Shown: positions 18,699 through 29,240, counted from the stretch's first letter. The stretch is DNA of 64,000 nucleotides from Haemophilus sp. CCUG 60358 (GCF_001679485.1 NZ_LZOZ01000014.1:124001-188000), one strand, 5' to 3'. Program-made: numbers and translations. Notes: a model not told the origin generated them from the letters alone.

Positions 18699-19650
18699 GA
18701 AATCTTCTTCTCAACTGATTGTATTGTTGTTGTTAGCCATTTTTTCTCTTGCACTTTATTTAGGCTACAACTTACCAAACCGTTGGCAATATGCCTTGGA
18801 AAATCGTGCCTTATCCTTAATTGCGATTGTGATTACAGGTGCGGCAATTGCACTCGCTACGATGATTTTTCAAACGGTTGTGAATAACCGAATTCTCACG
18901 CCGAGTATTTTGGGTTTAGATTCGCTGTATTTGCTGATTCAAACAACGATTATTTTCCTTTTTGGTTCAAGCACATTGCTTTCCATGAATTCGATTGCAT
19001 TGTTTGTCTTGTGTACGGGATTAATGATGGCGTTCTCATTAGTGCTTTATCACTTCCTATTTAAGAAAGAAAACCAAAATATTTTCTTCTTATTGCTTGT
19101 TGGGATTATTTTCGGCACCTTCTTTGGTAGCTTAACGACATTTATGGAAGTGTTGATTGACCCAAATGAATTCCAGATCGCACAAGATATTGGCTTTGCA
19201 AGTTTCAACCGAATCAATACACAAATCTTGTGGGTCGCATTGGCCATTTTAGTCGCGACCATTGTTTTCAGTTTGAAATATTGGCATTGCTTTGATGTGT
19301 TGGCGTTAGGGCGAGAAAATGCCATTAACTTAGGTATCGATTATCAAAAGACCTTAAAAGTCCTATTAATTCTTGTAGCAATTTTAACGTCAGTTTCGAC
19401 CGCACTTGTTGGCCCACTGACTTTCCTTGGGTTATTAGTGATGAACGTGACCTTTGAATTTATTCGTGATTATCGTCACAAGGTACTCATTCCTGCCGGA
19501 ATGTTAATTTCCATCATTACCTTGGTTTTAGGGCAATTATTAGTGACCCATATTTTTACGTTCCGCACGACATTAAGCATCATCGTTAATTTTGTCGGCG
19601 GTGTGTACTTTATTTATTTGTTATTAAGAGCAAACAAAAAATGGCAATAG
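18691..19650 (+). CDS. Siderophore ABC transporter permease (FecCD family), second subunit
   Basis: Second membrane subunit, 319 residues with about nine helices. The family segments are ALENRALSLIAIVITGAAIALATMIFQTVVNN and LVGPLTFLGLLVMN, and ALGRENAINLGIDYQK is the coupling region. Two different permeases in tandem indicate a heterodimeric channel, as in Ceu/Ycl systems. It overlaps its neighbours by 8 and 10 bases. Confidence 0.9.
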   Translation: MAKKSSSQLIVLLLLAIFSLALYLGYNLPNRWQYALENRALSLIAIVITGAAIALATMIFQTVVNNRILTPSILGLDSLYLLIQTTIIFLFGSSTLLSMNSIALFVLCTGLMMAFSLVLYHFLFKKENQNIFFLLLVGIIFGTFFGSLTTFMEVLIDPNEFQIAQDIGFASFNRINTQILWVALAILVATIVFSLKYWHCFDVLALGRENAINLGIDYQKTLKVLLILVAILTSVSTALVGPLTFLGLLVMNVTFEFIRDYRHKVLIPAGMLISIITLVLGQLLVTHIFTFRTTLSIIVNFVGGVYFIYLLLRANKKWQ

Positions 19651-20402
19651 AAATTCGCAATATTACTAAAAGTTACGGAAGCAAAAAGGTGGTGGATAAT
19701 GTGTCCGTTACCATTCCTACGGGGAAAATTACGTCTTTTATCGGGCCGAATGGCGCGGGGAAGAGTACGGTGCTGTCTATTATGAGCCGTTTGTTGAATG
19801 CTGATAGTGGCGAGATCTATCTCAACGGTGAATTGCTCAATCGTAAGAAAAGTAGCGATATTGCGAAACAACTTGCGATTTTAAAGCAAACGAACAACAT
19901 TAATTTGCGTCTAACTATTGAAGATTTAGTCGCTTTTGGGCGTTTTCCTTATTGCAAAGGAAACTTAACCCAAACTGACCGCACTTTTATTGATAATGCC
20001 ATTGCCTATATGAATTTAGATGATATTCGTCACCAATATATCGATAGTTTAAGTGGTGGTCAGCGACAACGTGCTTATATTGCAATGACGCTTGCACAAG
20101 ATACCGATTATATTTTGTTGGATGAACCATTAAATAATCTGGATATGAAGCATTCTGTGCAGATCATGCAAGTTTTGCGTAAATTAGCGACAGAACTCAA
20201 CAAAACCGTGGTGATTGTGATTCATGATATTAATTTCGCCTCTTGTTATTCAGACTACATTGTTGCCATGAAAAATGGAAAATTAGTGCACCAAGGCGAG
20301 ATTAACCACATTATGCAATCAACCATATTACAAGATATTTATGACATGACGATTCCGATTCAGGATATCGACGACCGTAAAATTGCCGTTTATTTTAGAT
20401 AA
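19641..20402 (+). CDS. Siderophore ABC transporter ATP-binding protein
   Basis: ATPase of the importer, 253 residues. Walker A is GPNGAGKSTVL (about residues 34-44), the Q-loop is ILKQTNNI, the signature is LSGGQRQRAYIAM, and Walker B is YILLDEPLNNLDM, with the switch histidine in VIVIHDINFA. It overlaps the upstream permease by 10 bases and is 14 bases from the binding-protein gene. Confidence 0.93.
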   Translation: MAIEIRNITKSYGSKKVVDNVSVTIPTGKITSFIGPNGAGKSTVLSIMSRLLNADSGEIYLNGELLNRKKSSDIAKQLAILKQTNNINLRLTIEDLVAFGRFPYCKGNLTQTDRTFIDNAIAYMNLDDIRHQYIDSLSGGQRQRAYIAMTLAQDTDYILLDEPLNNLDMKHSVQIMQVLRKLATELNKTVVIVIHDINFASCYSDYIVAMKNGKLVHQGEINHIMQSTILQDIYDMTIPIQDIDDRKIAVYFR

Positions 20403-20416
20403 GTAAGGAAATCTTT

Positions 20417-21325
20417 ATGAAAAAAACATTATCAACGTTAGCACTTTCACTCTTTGCATTTACCGGTATTGCACAAGCTGCAGATATTACCGTTGAAAAT
20501 GCCGCTGGAAAACAGGTTGTACCACAAAATCCACAACGTGTGGTGGTTCTCGATTTTGGTGCAGCTGATACGCTTCGTGCATTAGGTGTGCAAGATAAAA
20601 TTGTGGGCTTCCCACAAAGCGGAAAAATTCCAAACTATCTTTCAGAATTTGCAGACAAAAAATATAAAAATGTTGGTGATTTGAAAGAACAATCATTGGA
20701 GCAAATTAACGAACTTAATCCGGATTTGATCATTGCGTCTAAACGTCAAGAAAAAATGATCGACAAATTTAAAGAAATCGCACCAGTATTTAATGTTGAA
20801 AATGACTACACAAATTATTATCCAAGTTTTCAACAAAATGTGACCGCACTTGGACAGATCTTTGACAAAGAAAATGTAGCAAAAGAGAAATTATCAGCGT
20901 TAGACAGTAAAGTCGCGCAAGTTGCGAAAGACGCACAAAGCAAAACGGCACTATTGGTGTTGGTTAATGAAAGTAAAATCAGTGCTTTTGGTGATGGTTC
21001 TCGTTATGGCATGGTGTTTCAAAAATTTGGTTTTAAACCGATTGATGACAGCATCAAATCGTCTACGCATGGACAAAGCGTTGGTTTTGAATATATCTTA
21101 GAAAAAAATCCAGACTTTTTACTCGTAGTGGATCGTACAGCGGCCATTACAGAAAAAGCTAACAATGCGCAAAAAGTATTGGATAACGATATCATCAAAC
21201 AAACTAAAGCGTATAAAGATGGACACATTGTGTACCTTGATGCAGCCAATTGGTATCTTGCGTTTGGTGGTTTAGAAAGTATGGAAATCATTGCACAAGA
21301 ACTTGATCGTGCAGTGAAAAAATAA
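20417..21325 (+). CDS. Siderophore ABC transporter substrate-binding protein
   Basis: Periplasmic binding protein of the cluster A-II (FhuD/CeuE-like) type, 302 residues. The signal peptide ends ...TGIAQA-ADI, with no lipobox, so it should be soluble rather than a lipoprotein. The family opening is PQNPQRVVVLDFGAADTLRALG; the C-terminal lobe carries DAANWYLAFGGLESM. Most like CeuE/YclQ/VctP by eye, which bind catecholate siderophores. No outer-membrane receptor gene is nearby. Confidence 0.9.
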   Translation: MKKTLSTLALSLFAFTGIAQAADITVENAAGKQVVPQNPQRVVVLDFGAADTLRALGVQDKIVGFPQSGKIPNYLSEFADKKYKNVGDLKEQSLEQINELNPDLIIASKRQEKMIDKFKEIAPVFNVENDYTNYYPSFQQNVTALGQIFDKENVAKEKLSALDSKVAQVAKDAQSKTALLVLVNESKISAFGDGSRYGMVFQKFGFKPIDDSIKSSTHGQSVGFEYILEKNPDFLLVVDRTAAITEKANNAQKVLDNDIIKQTKAYKDGHIVYLDAANWYLAFGGLESMEIIAQELDRAVKK

Positions 21326-21340
21326 TACGAAAAATGATTT

Positions 21341-21369
21341 AAAAGGGCAGTCAAGGATTGCCCTTTTTA
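21341..21369 (+). terminator. Terminator after the siderophore importer operon
   Basis: AAAAGGGCA and TGCCCTTTT form a 9-bp stem around a 9-base loop, ending in a T run, just 3 bases before the TyrR box of the next gene. Confidence 0.85.
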
Positions 21370-21371
21370 TA

Positions 21372-21389
21372 TGTAAATTAATCTTTACA
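21372..21389. promoter_or_regulatory. TyrR box upstream of tyrR
   Basis: TGTAAA, six bases, TTTACA: all 12 fixed positions of the TyrR box are met. It lies 57 bases upstream of tyrR and points to autoregulation. Confidence 0.8.
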
Positions 21390-21445
21390 CATGTCAATAA
21401 ACTTCCTATCATATCGGCATCACTTAATAAAACAGAGCTTATTTT

Positions 21446-22396
21446 ATGCTGACATTTAATCCACAAGATCCGTTCTCTTGCTTTGTCACTCAAAGCCTCT
21501 CCATGAAAAGTGCGGTCGAAAATGCACAACGTTTTGCGATGTTTGATGTGCCGCTTTTAATTCAGGGCGAAACGGGCACGGGTAAAGATTTATTAGCCAA
21601 AGCTTGCCATTTTGCGAGTTTGCGCCGTGAGAAAAAATTCATTGCAGTAAACTGTGCAGGCCTGCCGGATGAAGATGCGGAAAGCGAAATGTTTGGGCGT
21701 AAAGTGGGTGACAGTGAAACCATCGGTTTTTTTGAATATGCTCACGAAGGCACGGTGTTGTTAGATGGCGTTGCCGAGCTTTCATTAAGTTTACAGGCAA
21801 AATTATTGCGCTTTTTAACGGATGGTTCTTTCCGTCGAGTGGGTGAAGAAAAAGAACATCATGCAAATGTTCGGGTGATTTGTACGTCACAAGAACCGAT
21901 GGAAAAGCTGTTAGAACAAGGGAAATTGCGCAGTGATTTATTCCATCGCTTAAATGTCTTAGCACTAAATGTACCGCCATTGCGTGAGCGAGTTGAAGAT
22001 ATTCAGCCTTTAACGGAAAGTTTTTTACAAGACATTAGCACGCAGCTTAAGATTCCAATGCCGCAATATGATGGTGATTTTTTGAATTATTTGAAAGGGC
22101 AGCCTTGGAAAGGTAATGTGCGAGAGCTTTACAATGTGTTGTATCGTGCCTGTTCTTTAGCGAAAAATAATCAGCTTGATATTGAAAGTTTAAATTTAAA
22201 ACCCGTACAAAGTGCGGTCATTTCTGCGGATGATTTTGGTGAGCAAACCCTGGATGAGATCATGGGACAATATGAGGCGAGTGTATTGCGTGCTTTTTAT
22301 GCTCAGTATCCAAGTACGCGAAAATTGGCACAACGATTAGGCGTATCACACACGGCGATCGCCAATAAATTAAAACAATACGGTATTAGTAAATAA
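21446..22396 (+). CDS. tyrR: Transcriptional regulator TyrR, short form
   Basis: Regulator of aromatic amino acid genes. At 316 residues it lacks the N-terminal ACT and PAS domains of E. coli TyrR, as the H. influenzae protein does. The AAA+ domain begins almost at once: Walker A is [13 protein letters not shown] (residues 33-45). The sigma54-contact motif GAFTGA is absent ([15 protein letters not shown]), as expected for a sigma70 regulator. Walker B reads LLDGVAEL, so the usual DE is DG. The C-terminal helix-turn-helix is [23 protein letters not shown]. The 3' end overlaps hflX by 11 bases, tail to tail. Confidence 0.93.
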   Translation: MLTFNPQDPFSCFVTQSLSMKSAVENAQRFAMFDVPLLIQGETGTGKDLLAKACHFASLRREKKFIAVNCAGLPDEDAESEMFGRKVGDSETIGFFEYAHEGTVLLDGVAELSLSLQAKLLRFLTDGSFRRVGEEKEHHANVRVICTSQEPMEKLLEQGKLRSDLFHRLNVLALNVPPLRERVEDIQPLTESFLQDISTQLKIPMPQYDGDFLNYLKGQPWKGNVRELYNVLYRACSLAKNNQLDIESLNLKPVQSAVISADDFGEQTLDEIMGQYEASVLRAFYAQYPSTRKLAQRLGVSHTAIANKLKQYGISK

Positions 22397-23741
22397 TTTC
22401 TGACAGTTTAGGGAATTGTTTACAAAGTTTGAGCCATTCGACTTTATCAATTTGTACATTGAGGATAAATTCACCTTCATCCGAAATTTGTTCGTGACGA
22501 ATGCTATCTAATTGATAGAGCGCGTGGCGAATTTTGCCCTCTTGCGGAAGCAGCGTGAGGGTGAAAGAAAGTATCTCATTTTTCAACCGCACTTTAATGG
22601 CTTCAAGTAGCAGATCTAATCCTTCACCTGAATGTGCTGAAAGGTAAACGGCAACTGGATTATTCTCGTCATCATATTCAATGTGGGGCGCTACATTTTC
22701 CAATAAATCGATTTTGTTATACACCAACAATACCGGTACTTTGTTAGCCTTAATTTCTTCCAATACTAAATTCACCGCTTCAATATTTTCGATCTTTCGA
22801 GCGTCTGCTGCATCAATAACATGCAAGAGTAAACTGGCTTCTACCGTTTCTTGCAACGTAGATTTAAAAGCGGACACTAAATCATGGGGGAGTTGGCGAA
22901 CAAAACCAACGGTATCGGCGAGAATGGCTGTACCAACATCTTGAATTTGTAAACGCCTTAATGTGGGATCGAGAGTGGCAAAAAGCTGATCCGCGGCATA
23001 GACATTGGCTTGTGTGATGAAATTGAATAGTGTCGATTTTCCCGCATTGGTATAACCCACTAAGGAAATGGTCGGAATATCCGCTTTTTGTCGGGTTTGG
23101 CGATTTTGATTGCGTTGTTTTTCGACTTTTGCCAAACGATTTTGCAACTGTGCAATACGCACCTTGATTAAACGGCGATCCATTTCTAATTGCGTTTCCC
23201 CTGGACCACGTAATCCAACTGCACCTTTTTGCTGATCTAAACCTGTTTTTCGGCGAACTAATCGAGTGGATAAATGCTTAAGCTGAGCTAATTCAACTTG
23301 TAATTTCCCTTCGTGTGATCGAGCTCGTTGGGCAAAGATATCTAAAATTACCCCAGTGCGATCTACAATGCGGCATTGGCAGATGCTTTCCAAATTACGG
23401 GTTTGTGCAGGGGTTAATTGATGATTCACCAAAACAACATCGGCATCTAAGGCTTTTACTGCATCCGCAATTTCTTGTGCTTTTCCTTCACCGATAAAAT
23501 ATTTCGCTTGTGGCGTCGCTCGGCTCGTGGTGATGATTTGTAAAATCTCAACATTGGCAGATTCTGCTAAAAGTTGGAATTCTTGCAGATCTTCAATGTT
23601 TTTATTTTGAGAAAAGAAAACATGCACGACGACAGCTTTATCTTTTTCCGATTGGCTATTGTCGCCTGTTTTAGATGACGAAAGTGCGGTTGAAATTTCT
23701 GGTGAATTTTCAACCGCACTTAAATTGATGAAATCATTCAT
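22386..23741 (-). CDS. hflX: GTPase HflX
   Basis: Ribosome-associated GTPase that splits stalled 70S ribosomes. 451 residues. The HflX N-terminal domain includes [15 protein letters not shown] and the glycine-rich [20 protein letters not shown] loop. The G domain shows G1 [13 protein letters not shown]3 DTVGF and G4 YNKIDL. A low-complexity N-terminal stretch (residues 1-35) contains two uptake signals. Nine bases separate it from hfq, as in the enterobacterial hfq-hflX operon. Confidence 0.95.
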   Translation of the reverse strand: MNDFINLSAVENSPEISTALSSSKTGDNSQSEKDKAVVVHVFFSQNKNIEDLQEFQLLAESANVEILQIITTSRATPQAKYFIGEGKAQEIADAVKALDADVVLVNHQLTPAQTRNLESICQCRIVDRTGVILDIFAQRARSHEGKLQVELAQLKHLSTRLVRRKTGLDQQKGAVGLRGPGETQLEMDRRLIKVRIAQLQNRLAKVEKQRNQNRQTRQKADIPTISLVGYTNAGKSTLFNFITQANVYAADQLFATLDPTLRRLQIQDVGTAILADTVGFVRQLPHDLVSAFKSTLQETVEASLLLHVIDAADARKIENIEAVNLVLEEIKANKVPVLLVYNKIDLLENVAPHIEYDDENNPVAVYLSAHSGEGLDLLLEAIKVRLKNEILSFTLTLLPQEGKIRHALYQLDSIRHEQISDEGEFILNVQIDKVEWLKLCKQFPKLSEIIY

Positions 23742-23750
23742 TGAACAGAA

Positions 23751-24035
23751 TTATTCTGCTTGTGTTTCTACTTCCGCTGCAGCGTCAGACGTTTGTGCTG
23801 CATGATGACCGCCGTTATTATTGTGGTGAGAAACAGAACGTGCTGGAACCACAGTTGAAATAGCGTGTTTGTACACCATTTGATTAACAGTGTTTTTTAA
23901 TAAAATCACGAATTGGTCGAATGATTCGATTTGACCCTGTAATTTAATCCCATTAACGAGATAAATCGAAACAGGAATACGTTCACGGCGTAACGCATTC
24001 AAATAAGGATCTTGTAATGATTGTCCTTTTGCCAT
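23751..24035 (-). CDS. hfq: RNA chaperone Hfq
   Basis: Hexameric Sm-like protein that pairs small RNAs with mRNAs. The Sm1 segment is [34 protein letters not shown] and Sm2 is [10 protein letters not shown]. Residues 70-94 form a short His/Ala-rich tail, shorter than in E. coli. First gene of hfq-hflX. RNase E, its usual partner in sRNA decay, is encoded 1.5 kb away. Confidence 0.97.
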   Translation of the reverse strand: MAKGQSLQDPYLNALRRERIPVSIYLVNGIKLQGQIESFDQFVILLKNTVNQMVYKHAISTVVPARSVSHHNNNGGHHAAQTSDAAAEVETQAE

Positions 24036-24121
24036 TTTGCTATCCTTTGTTGTTATATGTTAATTAATGATAGAAACGAGTTGTCTCCATCGCCAAATAT
24101 AGCAATAAACATTTTTCTTGT

Positions 24122-25102
24122 CTATGGGTTTATCTCTTTGCTTTCACGCAGTTTTTTCAGAATTGTTTTCATTTTTTCATCTAGTTGTGCATTGAAACGT
24201 AATGTTTCGCCCGTTTTAGGGTGTTCAAATCGAATAGAAAATGCATGTAAAAACAAACGATTGAGTCCGAGATCTTGCATATATTTATCGAATTCTTTAT
24301 CACCGTATTTATCATCCAGCGCGATTGGGTGACCTGCATATTGAGTATGAACTCGGATCTGATGGGTTCTTCCCGTTACAGGCGACGCTTTTACTAAGGT
24401 CGCATTTTGATAGCGTTCTTCAATGGCAAATCGGGTTTCTGAAGGTTTACCTTGCTCACTGACTTTAACGATGCGTTCACCACTGGCCAATTCATTTTTC
24501 AATAAAGGCGCTTGTACAACTTTTACATGAGATTGCCATTGTCCACGTACGAGTGCGAGATAATCTTTTTGTACCGTTTTAACACGAAGTTGTTCGTGTA
24601 AGTTGCGTAAGGCAGAGCGTTTCTTCGCTACTAATAAGATACCTGATGTATCTCTGTCTAAACGATGAACCAATTCCAAAAAACGGGCTTCAGGACGTAA
24701 TGCACGCAAGGCTTCAATCACACCAAAATTCAAGCCGCTCCCACCATGAACTGCAATGCCAGAAGGTTTGTTCAATACTAATAAACAGTCATCTTCAAAA
24801 ATAATATGGCTTTCAAGGGAGGCGACTTTGTTCAAGTTTTTAGAAATTGGGGCAGTATTTTTTTCAGAAACACGAACTGGTGGCACACGCACCACATCAC
24901 CATTTTGCAATTTATATTCAGGTTTGATTCGTCCTTTGTTCACACGAACTTCGCCTTTACGCAGAATGCGATAAATCAAACTTTTTGGCACACCTTTTAA
25001 TTTTGCCAATAAATAATTATCAATGCGTTGTCCTGCTTCATCCTCAGAAACGGTGAGCATTTTGACGGATTGATTGATGATTTTTTCTTGTTTTTCAGTC
25101 AT
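24122..25102 (-). CDS. rluC: 23S rRNA pseudouridine(955/2504/2580) synthase
   Basis: Modifies three uridines in the peptidyl-transferase region of 23S rRNA. 326 residues. An S4 RNA-binding domain comes first (EDEAGQRIDNYLLAKLKGVPKSLIYRILRKGEVRVN), then the RluA-type catalytic domain with HRLDRDTSGILLVAKK, whose second Asp is catalytic, and TGRTHQIRVH. It is divergent from rne, the same pairing as in E. coli, which separates it from RluD. Confidence 0.93.
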   Translation of the reverse strand: MTEKQEKIINQSVKMLTVSEDEAGQRIDNYLLAKLKGVPKSLIYRILRKGEVRVNKGRIKPEYKLQNGDVVRVPPVRVSEKNTAPISKNLNKVASLESHIIFEDDCLLVLNKPSGIAVHGGSGLNFGVIEALRALRPEARFLELVHRLDRDTSGILLVAKKRSALRNLHEQLRVKTVQKDYLALVRGQWQSHVKVVQAPLLKNELASGERIVKVSEQGKPSETRFAIEERYQNATLVKASPVTGRTHQIRVHTQYAGHPIALDDKYGDKEFDKYMQDLGLNRLFLHAFSIRFEHPKTGETLRFNAQLDEKMKTILKKLRESKEINP

Positions 25103-25528
25103 TGAATCTGTCCTTTAAAAATTGGGCTGAATCATATCACAATATCCCTGGTGATAATAGCAAGAATGCCTTGCTAATTTAGCCCTGAATGTGGATAATA
25201 GAGCGTCTTTCTGCGCCTAAAATTTGGCATTTAGAAAGCGATTTTGTATGTTGGTCAAAACTCAATGCAGCGAATGGCATAAGACATTGATAATCAACAT
25301 ATTTTTCTTGAAGGTTAATGCTTCCTTGCAATGCGTAATTAACACACCGCATTGTTTTACGAAAATTGTCTTAGATAACAATTGAGTATGCTATCAATGC
25401 ACCCAGCAACACACAGTCGTGAGATTGACTGTTCGCGAGAAACACGAGGTCGATGGCTAAGGTCAGTAAATCTGTAAAGTGCGGTTAATTTTCAAGGTAT
25501 TTTAGATAATTCAAACGAGAAATTGACA
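25103..25528 (+). promoter_or_regulatory. rluC-rne divergent region with long rne leader
   Basis: 426 bases without a gene. It should hold both promoters and a long rne 5' leader. Candidate leader hairpins are ACAGTC/GACTGT at 25413-25432 and AATTGT/ACAATT about 50 bases upstream. In E. coli the rne leader is the target of RNase E autoregulation; the same role here is inferred. One uptake signal lies near 25477. Confidence 0.5.
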
Positions 25529-28342
25529 ATGAAAAGAATGTTAATCAATGCGACTCAAAAAGAAGAGTTGCGCGTTGCGTTGGTCGATGGTCAGCGTTTA
25601 TTCGACTTGGATATTGAAAGTCCGGGTCATGAACAGAAAAAAGCGAATATTTACAAAGGGAAAATCACTCGCGTAGAGCCGAGTTTAGAAGCTGCCTTTG
25701 TGGATTATGGTGCAGAGCGCCATGGCTTCCTTCCTTTAAAAGAAATTGCCCGCGAATATTTCCCTGCTGATTATGTGTTCCAAGGTCGTCCAAATATCCG
25801 TGATATTTTGACTGAAGGTCAAGAAGTGATTGTTCAGGTGAACAAGGAAGAACGCGGCAATAAAGGCGCAGCCTTAACCACTTTTGTTTCCCTTGCCGGT
25901 AGTTATTTGGTGATTATGCCAAACAATCCTCGTGCAGGTGGTATCTCTCGCCGTATTGAAGGTGATGAACGTATCGAATTAAAAGAAGCATTGAGTTCTT
26001 TAGATGTACCGGAAGGCGTTGGCCTTATCGTGCGTACTGCAGGTGTAGGTAAATCACCAGAAGAATTACAATGGGACTTGAAAGTACTTTTACATCATTG
26101 GGAAGCGATCAAACAAGCTTCACAAAGCCGTCCGGCACCGTTCTTAATTCACCAAGAAAGTGATGTGATCGTTCGTGCGATCCGTGATTACTTGCGTCGT
26201 GATATCGGTGAGATCTTAATTGATAGCCCGAAAGTATTTGAAAAAGCAAAAGCGCACATCAAACTTGTGCGCCCAGATTTCATCAATCGTGTAAAATTGT
26301 ATCAAGGCGAAGTGCCGTTATTTAGCCACTACCAAATTGAGTCACAAATTGAATCAGCCTTCCAACGTGAAGTGCGTTTACCTTCTGGCGGTTCAATTGT
26401 CATTGATGTGACAGAAGCGTTAACGGCGATCGATATCAACTCGGCGCGTTCAACGCGTGGTGGTGACATTGAAGAAACCGCATTAAATACGAATCTTGAA
26501 GCCGCAGATGAAATTGCTCGTCAATTACGTTTACGTGACTTAGGTGGGTTAGTGGTCATAGATTTCATTGATATGACACCTGTTCGTCACCAGCGTGAAG
26601 TAGAAAACCGTATTCGTGATGCCGTGCGTCAAGACCGTGCACGTATTCAAATCAGCCGTATTTCTCGCTTCGGCTTGTTGGAAATGTCACGTCAGCGTTT
26701 AAGCCTATCATTAGGTGAGTCTTCTCACCATGTTTGCCCACGCTGTCAAGGTACAGGTAAAGTGCGTGATAACGAAAGCTTATCACTTTCAATCTTACGT
26801 TTAATCGAAGAAGAAGCGTTAAAAGAAAATACCAAACAAGTACACACTATCGTGCCTGTACAAATTGCGTCTTACTTACTTAACGAAAAACGTAAAGCAG
26901 TAAGCAGCATCGAAAAACGCCATGATGTAGAGATTATTGTGGTACCAAATGAAGCGATGGAAACCCCGCACTTCAGTGTGTTCCGCGTACGTGAAGGTGA
27001 AGAACTTAATGAATTAAGCTACAACTTAGCAAAATTCCATGAAGCACAAGAAGATGCTTTCGTACCTGAAGAGTCTCTTGTTTCTCGCAATATCGAAACT
27101 GCAGCAGTGACCTCTGAGCAAGTGATGGAAAGTGCCGCAGTATCTCTATCGATCCCAACGGCTGCACCAGCACCGGTTGAGCGTAAATCGGAAGAACCGT
27201 CATTGTTTGCAAAAATTGTTGCCGCAATTAAAGGTTTATTTGCTTCTGAACCAAAAGAAGAAGAGAAAAACCAAAACAACCGCAACAATCGTAACAACAA
27301 CCGTAATAATCGTCGCAATCAAGAACGTCGTAATAATCGCCGTTCTCGCAACAACGAAAACAACGATAATGCGAAAAATACAGATGAAGAAAATGCGCGT
27401 CCAACTCGCGAGCGTGTAAATAATCGTCGCAATCGTCGTAACGCGAATGAAGAAGTGACATCTGAAAGTGCGGTTAATTTTGCTAATGTTTCTGATGATA
27501 ATCGTCAAGAAGAAAAAGCAGAGAAACCGGTAGCAGAGCGTCGTCAACGTCGTGATTTACGTAAACGTGTTCGTATTGATGACAATGCAACTGATGTAAA
27601 CGAGAATGTTATTGAAGCGGTTGAAGTACCCGTTGTTGAGACTGTTCAAAATGAAGTGGTTGAAAACAATGTTGCTGATAATGCTGAAGATAAACCACGT
27701 CAAGAACGTCAGCGTCGTACTCCACGTCATTTACGTACATCGAATAATCAACGCCGTCGTCGTAATGAAGTGAAGTCACCAATGCCATTATTTGCGGCAG
27801 TTGCTTCGCCTGAATTAGCAAGCGGTAAAGTATGCATCGATTATTCTGCTGTGAATGCACCGAAAGAAAATAATTTCTTATCGGTGGATGAATTGCTTGA
27901 GCAAGAAAAAACGAAAAAAGGTGTGATTACGCCTGCAACAGGTATTGTCGTGGAAGAGAAATCAGTTGAAGCACAACCAGCGTTAGATTTCATTACTCAA
28001 CCGGCAAATGAAGCGGTTCAACAGAAAGTGCAAGAATCATTAGAACGCTTGCATCATAAATCAGAACCTGTTGCTAAAGTTGCAACGACAGAAGTTGAAC
28101 TACAAGAGAAAACAGAGTTTGTTCGCTCTTATGTGTTCACTGGTCGTGCAGGTACCATTTCAGCGGTACAACACACTAAAGCAGCGATGACATTAGCTAA
28201 AGCACCAGATGAAGAGTCTAAACCATTCCCAATTGTAGAATGGACGGAGTCTCGCTATTACTTTAACGGTAAAGGCGCTGCAGGCCATCATAGTGCAATT
28301 AGTCATATTTATTCTGAAGCGACACAAGCGAAAGCAGAGTAA
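25529..28342 (+). CDS. rne: Ribonuclease E
   Basis: Endoribonuclease and degradosome scaffold. The start is the ATG at 25529 ([10 protein letters not shown]); a TTG two codons upstream is less likely. 937 residues. The S1 domain lies at about 37-120. The catalytic Asp residues lie in [22 protein letters not shown] and [11 protein letters not shown], and the zinc link is CPRCQGTGK. After about residue 520 the non-catalytic half is low-complexity, with an Asn/Arg-rich stretch near 590-640 and Arg-rich segments likely to bind RNA. The C-terminal [21 protein letters not shown] resembles a partner-binding patch. Confidence 0.96.
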   Translation: MKRMLINATQKEELRVALVDGQRLFDLDIESPGHEQKKANIYKGKITRVEPSLEAAFVDYGAERHGFLPLKEIAREYFPADYVFQGRPNIRDILTEGQEVIVQVNKEERGNKGAALTTFVSLAGSYLVIMPNNPRAGGISRRIEGDERIELKEALSSLDVPEGVGLIVRTAGVGKSPEELQWDLKVLLHHWEAIKQASQSRPAPFLIHQESDVIVRAIRDYLRRDIGEILIDSPKVFEKAKAHIKLVRPDFINRVKLYQGEVPLFSHYQIESQIESAFQREVRLPSGGSIVIDVTEALTAIDINSARSTRGGDIEETALNTNLEAADEIARQLRLRDLGGLVVIDFIDMTPVRHQREVENRIRDAVRQDRARIQISRISRFGLLEMSRQRLSLSLGESSHHVCPRCQGTGKVRDNESLSLSILRLIEEEALKENTKQVHTIVPVQIASYLLNEKRKAVSSIEKRHDVEIIVVPNEAMETPHFSVFRVREGEELNELSYNLAKFHEAQEDAFVPEESLVSRNIETAAVTSEQVMESAAVSLSIPTAAPAPVERKSEEPSLFAKIVAAIKGLFASEPKEEEKNQNNRNNRNNNRNNRRNQERRNNRRSRNNENNDNAKNTDEENARPTRERVNNRRNRRNANEEVTSESAVNFANVSDDNRQEEKAEKPVAERRQRRDLRKRVRIDDNATDVNENVIEAVEVPVVETVQNEVVENNVADNAEDKPRQERQRRTPRHLRTSNNQRRRRNEVKSPMPLFAAVASPELASGKVCIDYSAVNAPKENNFLSVDELLEQEKTKKGVITPATGIVVEEKSVEAQPALDFITQPANEAVQQKVQESLERLHHKSEPVAKVATTEVELQEKTEFVRSYVFTGRAGTISAVQHTKAAMTLAKAPDEESKPFPIVEWTESRYYFNGKGAAGHHSAISHIYSEATQAKAE

Positions 28343-28358
28343 TATCTCAATAATAAAG

Positions 28359-28384
28359 ACGGAGCCAGTAGGTTCCGTTTTTTA
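28359..28384 (+). terminator. Terminator after rne
   Basis: ACGGAGCC, loop AGTA, GGTTCCGT (one G-U pair) with a T6 run behind it. Confidence 0.85.
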
Positions 28385-28450
28385 TTTTGTGTATTTTTTA
28401 AACATTGTGATTTAAAAGTAGTCAGTCAGATAATTTTTTTATTTTCTTGC

Positions 28451-28479
28451 TTGACGGGGTGGGGGAAAAAACGTATTAT
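28451..28479 (+). promoter_or_regulatory. Promoter of tRNA-Ser
   Basis: -35 TTGACG (28451-28456) and -10 TATTAT (28474-28479) are separated by exactly 17 bases; the tRNA begins 18 bases after the -10. Confidence 0.8.
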
Positions 28480-28497
28480 TCACCTCGCTTAAATCAC

Positions 28498-28587
28498 GGA
28501 GGAATGGTCGAGTGGTTGAAGGCACCGGTCTTGAAAACCGGCGAGGGTTTACGCCCTCCGTGAGTTCGAATCTCACTTCCTCCGCCA
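28498..28587 (+). tRNA. serT: tRNA-Ser (UGA)
   Basis: 90 bases including an encoded CCA. The acceptor GGAGGAA pairs with TTCCTCC; the anticodon loop reads CTTGAAA with anticodon TGA. The long variable arm (GCGAGGGTTTACGCCCTCC region) is that of a class II tRNA, and the T loop is GTTCGAATC. Own promoter and terminator. Confidence 0.97.
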
Positions 28588-28598
28588 TCAAATTCAAA

Positions 28599-28630
28599 AA
28601 ATCCCTAAGTCGAAAGATTTAGGGATTTTT
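28599..28630 (+). terminator. Terminator after tRNA-Ser
   Basis: AAATCCCTAA and TTAGGGATTT form a 10-bp perfect stem around a 10-base loop, with T tract. It also lies just downstream of the converging priC. Confidence 0.85.
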
Positions 28631-28655
28631 GCTTTTCAGTCTATTAAAAAATATC

Positions 28656-29237
28656 TTATTTTTTGACCGCACTTTCTTGGGCTTCTTTAAAGGCAAGGTA
28701 TTCTTCTAAGGTCTCAATCGCCTCTAAACATTTTTGACGGCGCGTTAAATAAATTGCCGCAGTTTGCTTATGCATATCTCGTTGAATATCTGTTTGTGCC
28801 GTATCCGCTTGTGCTTTAGCTTCTTCGTATTTTTCCGTGAGTTGCTGCAAGGCTTCATAATACTTTTCTAGACGCTCTCTAGGAGGGAGACGATGAATGC
28901 TATGTTGTGATTTACTACTTGCAACTTGTGGCTCTGCTATTTTCGGCTGAATGGGCTTTTTATGCTTGCGATTCATGGCTTCGGTCAAGGCAGTACATTG
29001 CCCTAAAAGATGTTCTGCCATAAATACAATTTGTTCTTCATTTTGATGAGTAATTTTACATAGCTTAGTTAAGCTTTGTTGGATTTCTTTGAGATAAAAA
29101 CCGACGGTTTCAAAATCTTCGGTAAATAAAGTGCGGTTAAATTTCGCGTTGATTTTTTTATCAGAGTCAGTTTGATAGGCTTGAGTCAGTTGCTGTACTT
29201 TTTGCTCGAGCGTATTGAGTAATGATTGAATAGACAT
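28656..29237 (-). CDS. priC: Primosomal replication protein PriC-like
   Basis: Likely PriC (protein N''), which helps reload DnaB at stalled forks. The start is the ATG at 29237, giving 193 residues; longer readings cross a terminator. The all-helical sequence contains the PriC-type NAKFNRTLFTEDFETVGFYL segment, AEHLLGQCTALTEA, and a C-terminal helix RRQKCLEAIETLEEYLAF. A basic linker (NRKHKKPIQPK) sits in the middle. The start codon directly follows the T tract of the upstream terminator. Family call by eye, without alignment. Confidence 0.75.
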   Translation of the reverse strand: MSIQSLLNTLEQKVQQLTQAYQTDSDKKINAKFNRTLFTEDFETVGFYLKEIQQSLTKLCKITHQNEEQIVFMAEHLLGQCTALTEAMNRKHKKPIQPKIAEPQVASSKSQHSIHRLPPRERLEKYYEALQQLTEKYEEAKAQADTAQTDIQRDMHKQTAAIYLTRRQKCLEAIETLEEYLAFKEAQESAVKK

Positions 29238-29240
29238 AAA

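Noticed and set aside
22386..22396. Overlap of tyrR and hflX as a sign of an error or truncation
   Set aside because: Both proteins end with normal family C-termini; an 11-base tail-to-tail overlap is acceptable.
25103..25528. Possible small RNA gene in the rluC-rne gap
   Set aside because: No convincing promoter-terminator pair was found; the hairpins fit better as part of the rne leader.
27270..27440. Repetitive CGTAATAATCG-like DNA and overlapping long ORFs on the opposite strand
   Set aside because: It encodes the Asn/Arg-rich segment of RNase E; the opposite-strand ORFs are shadows of the biased composition.
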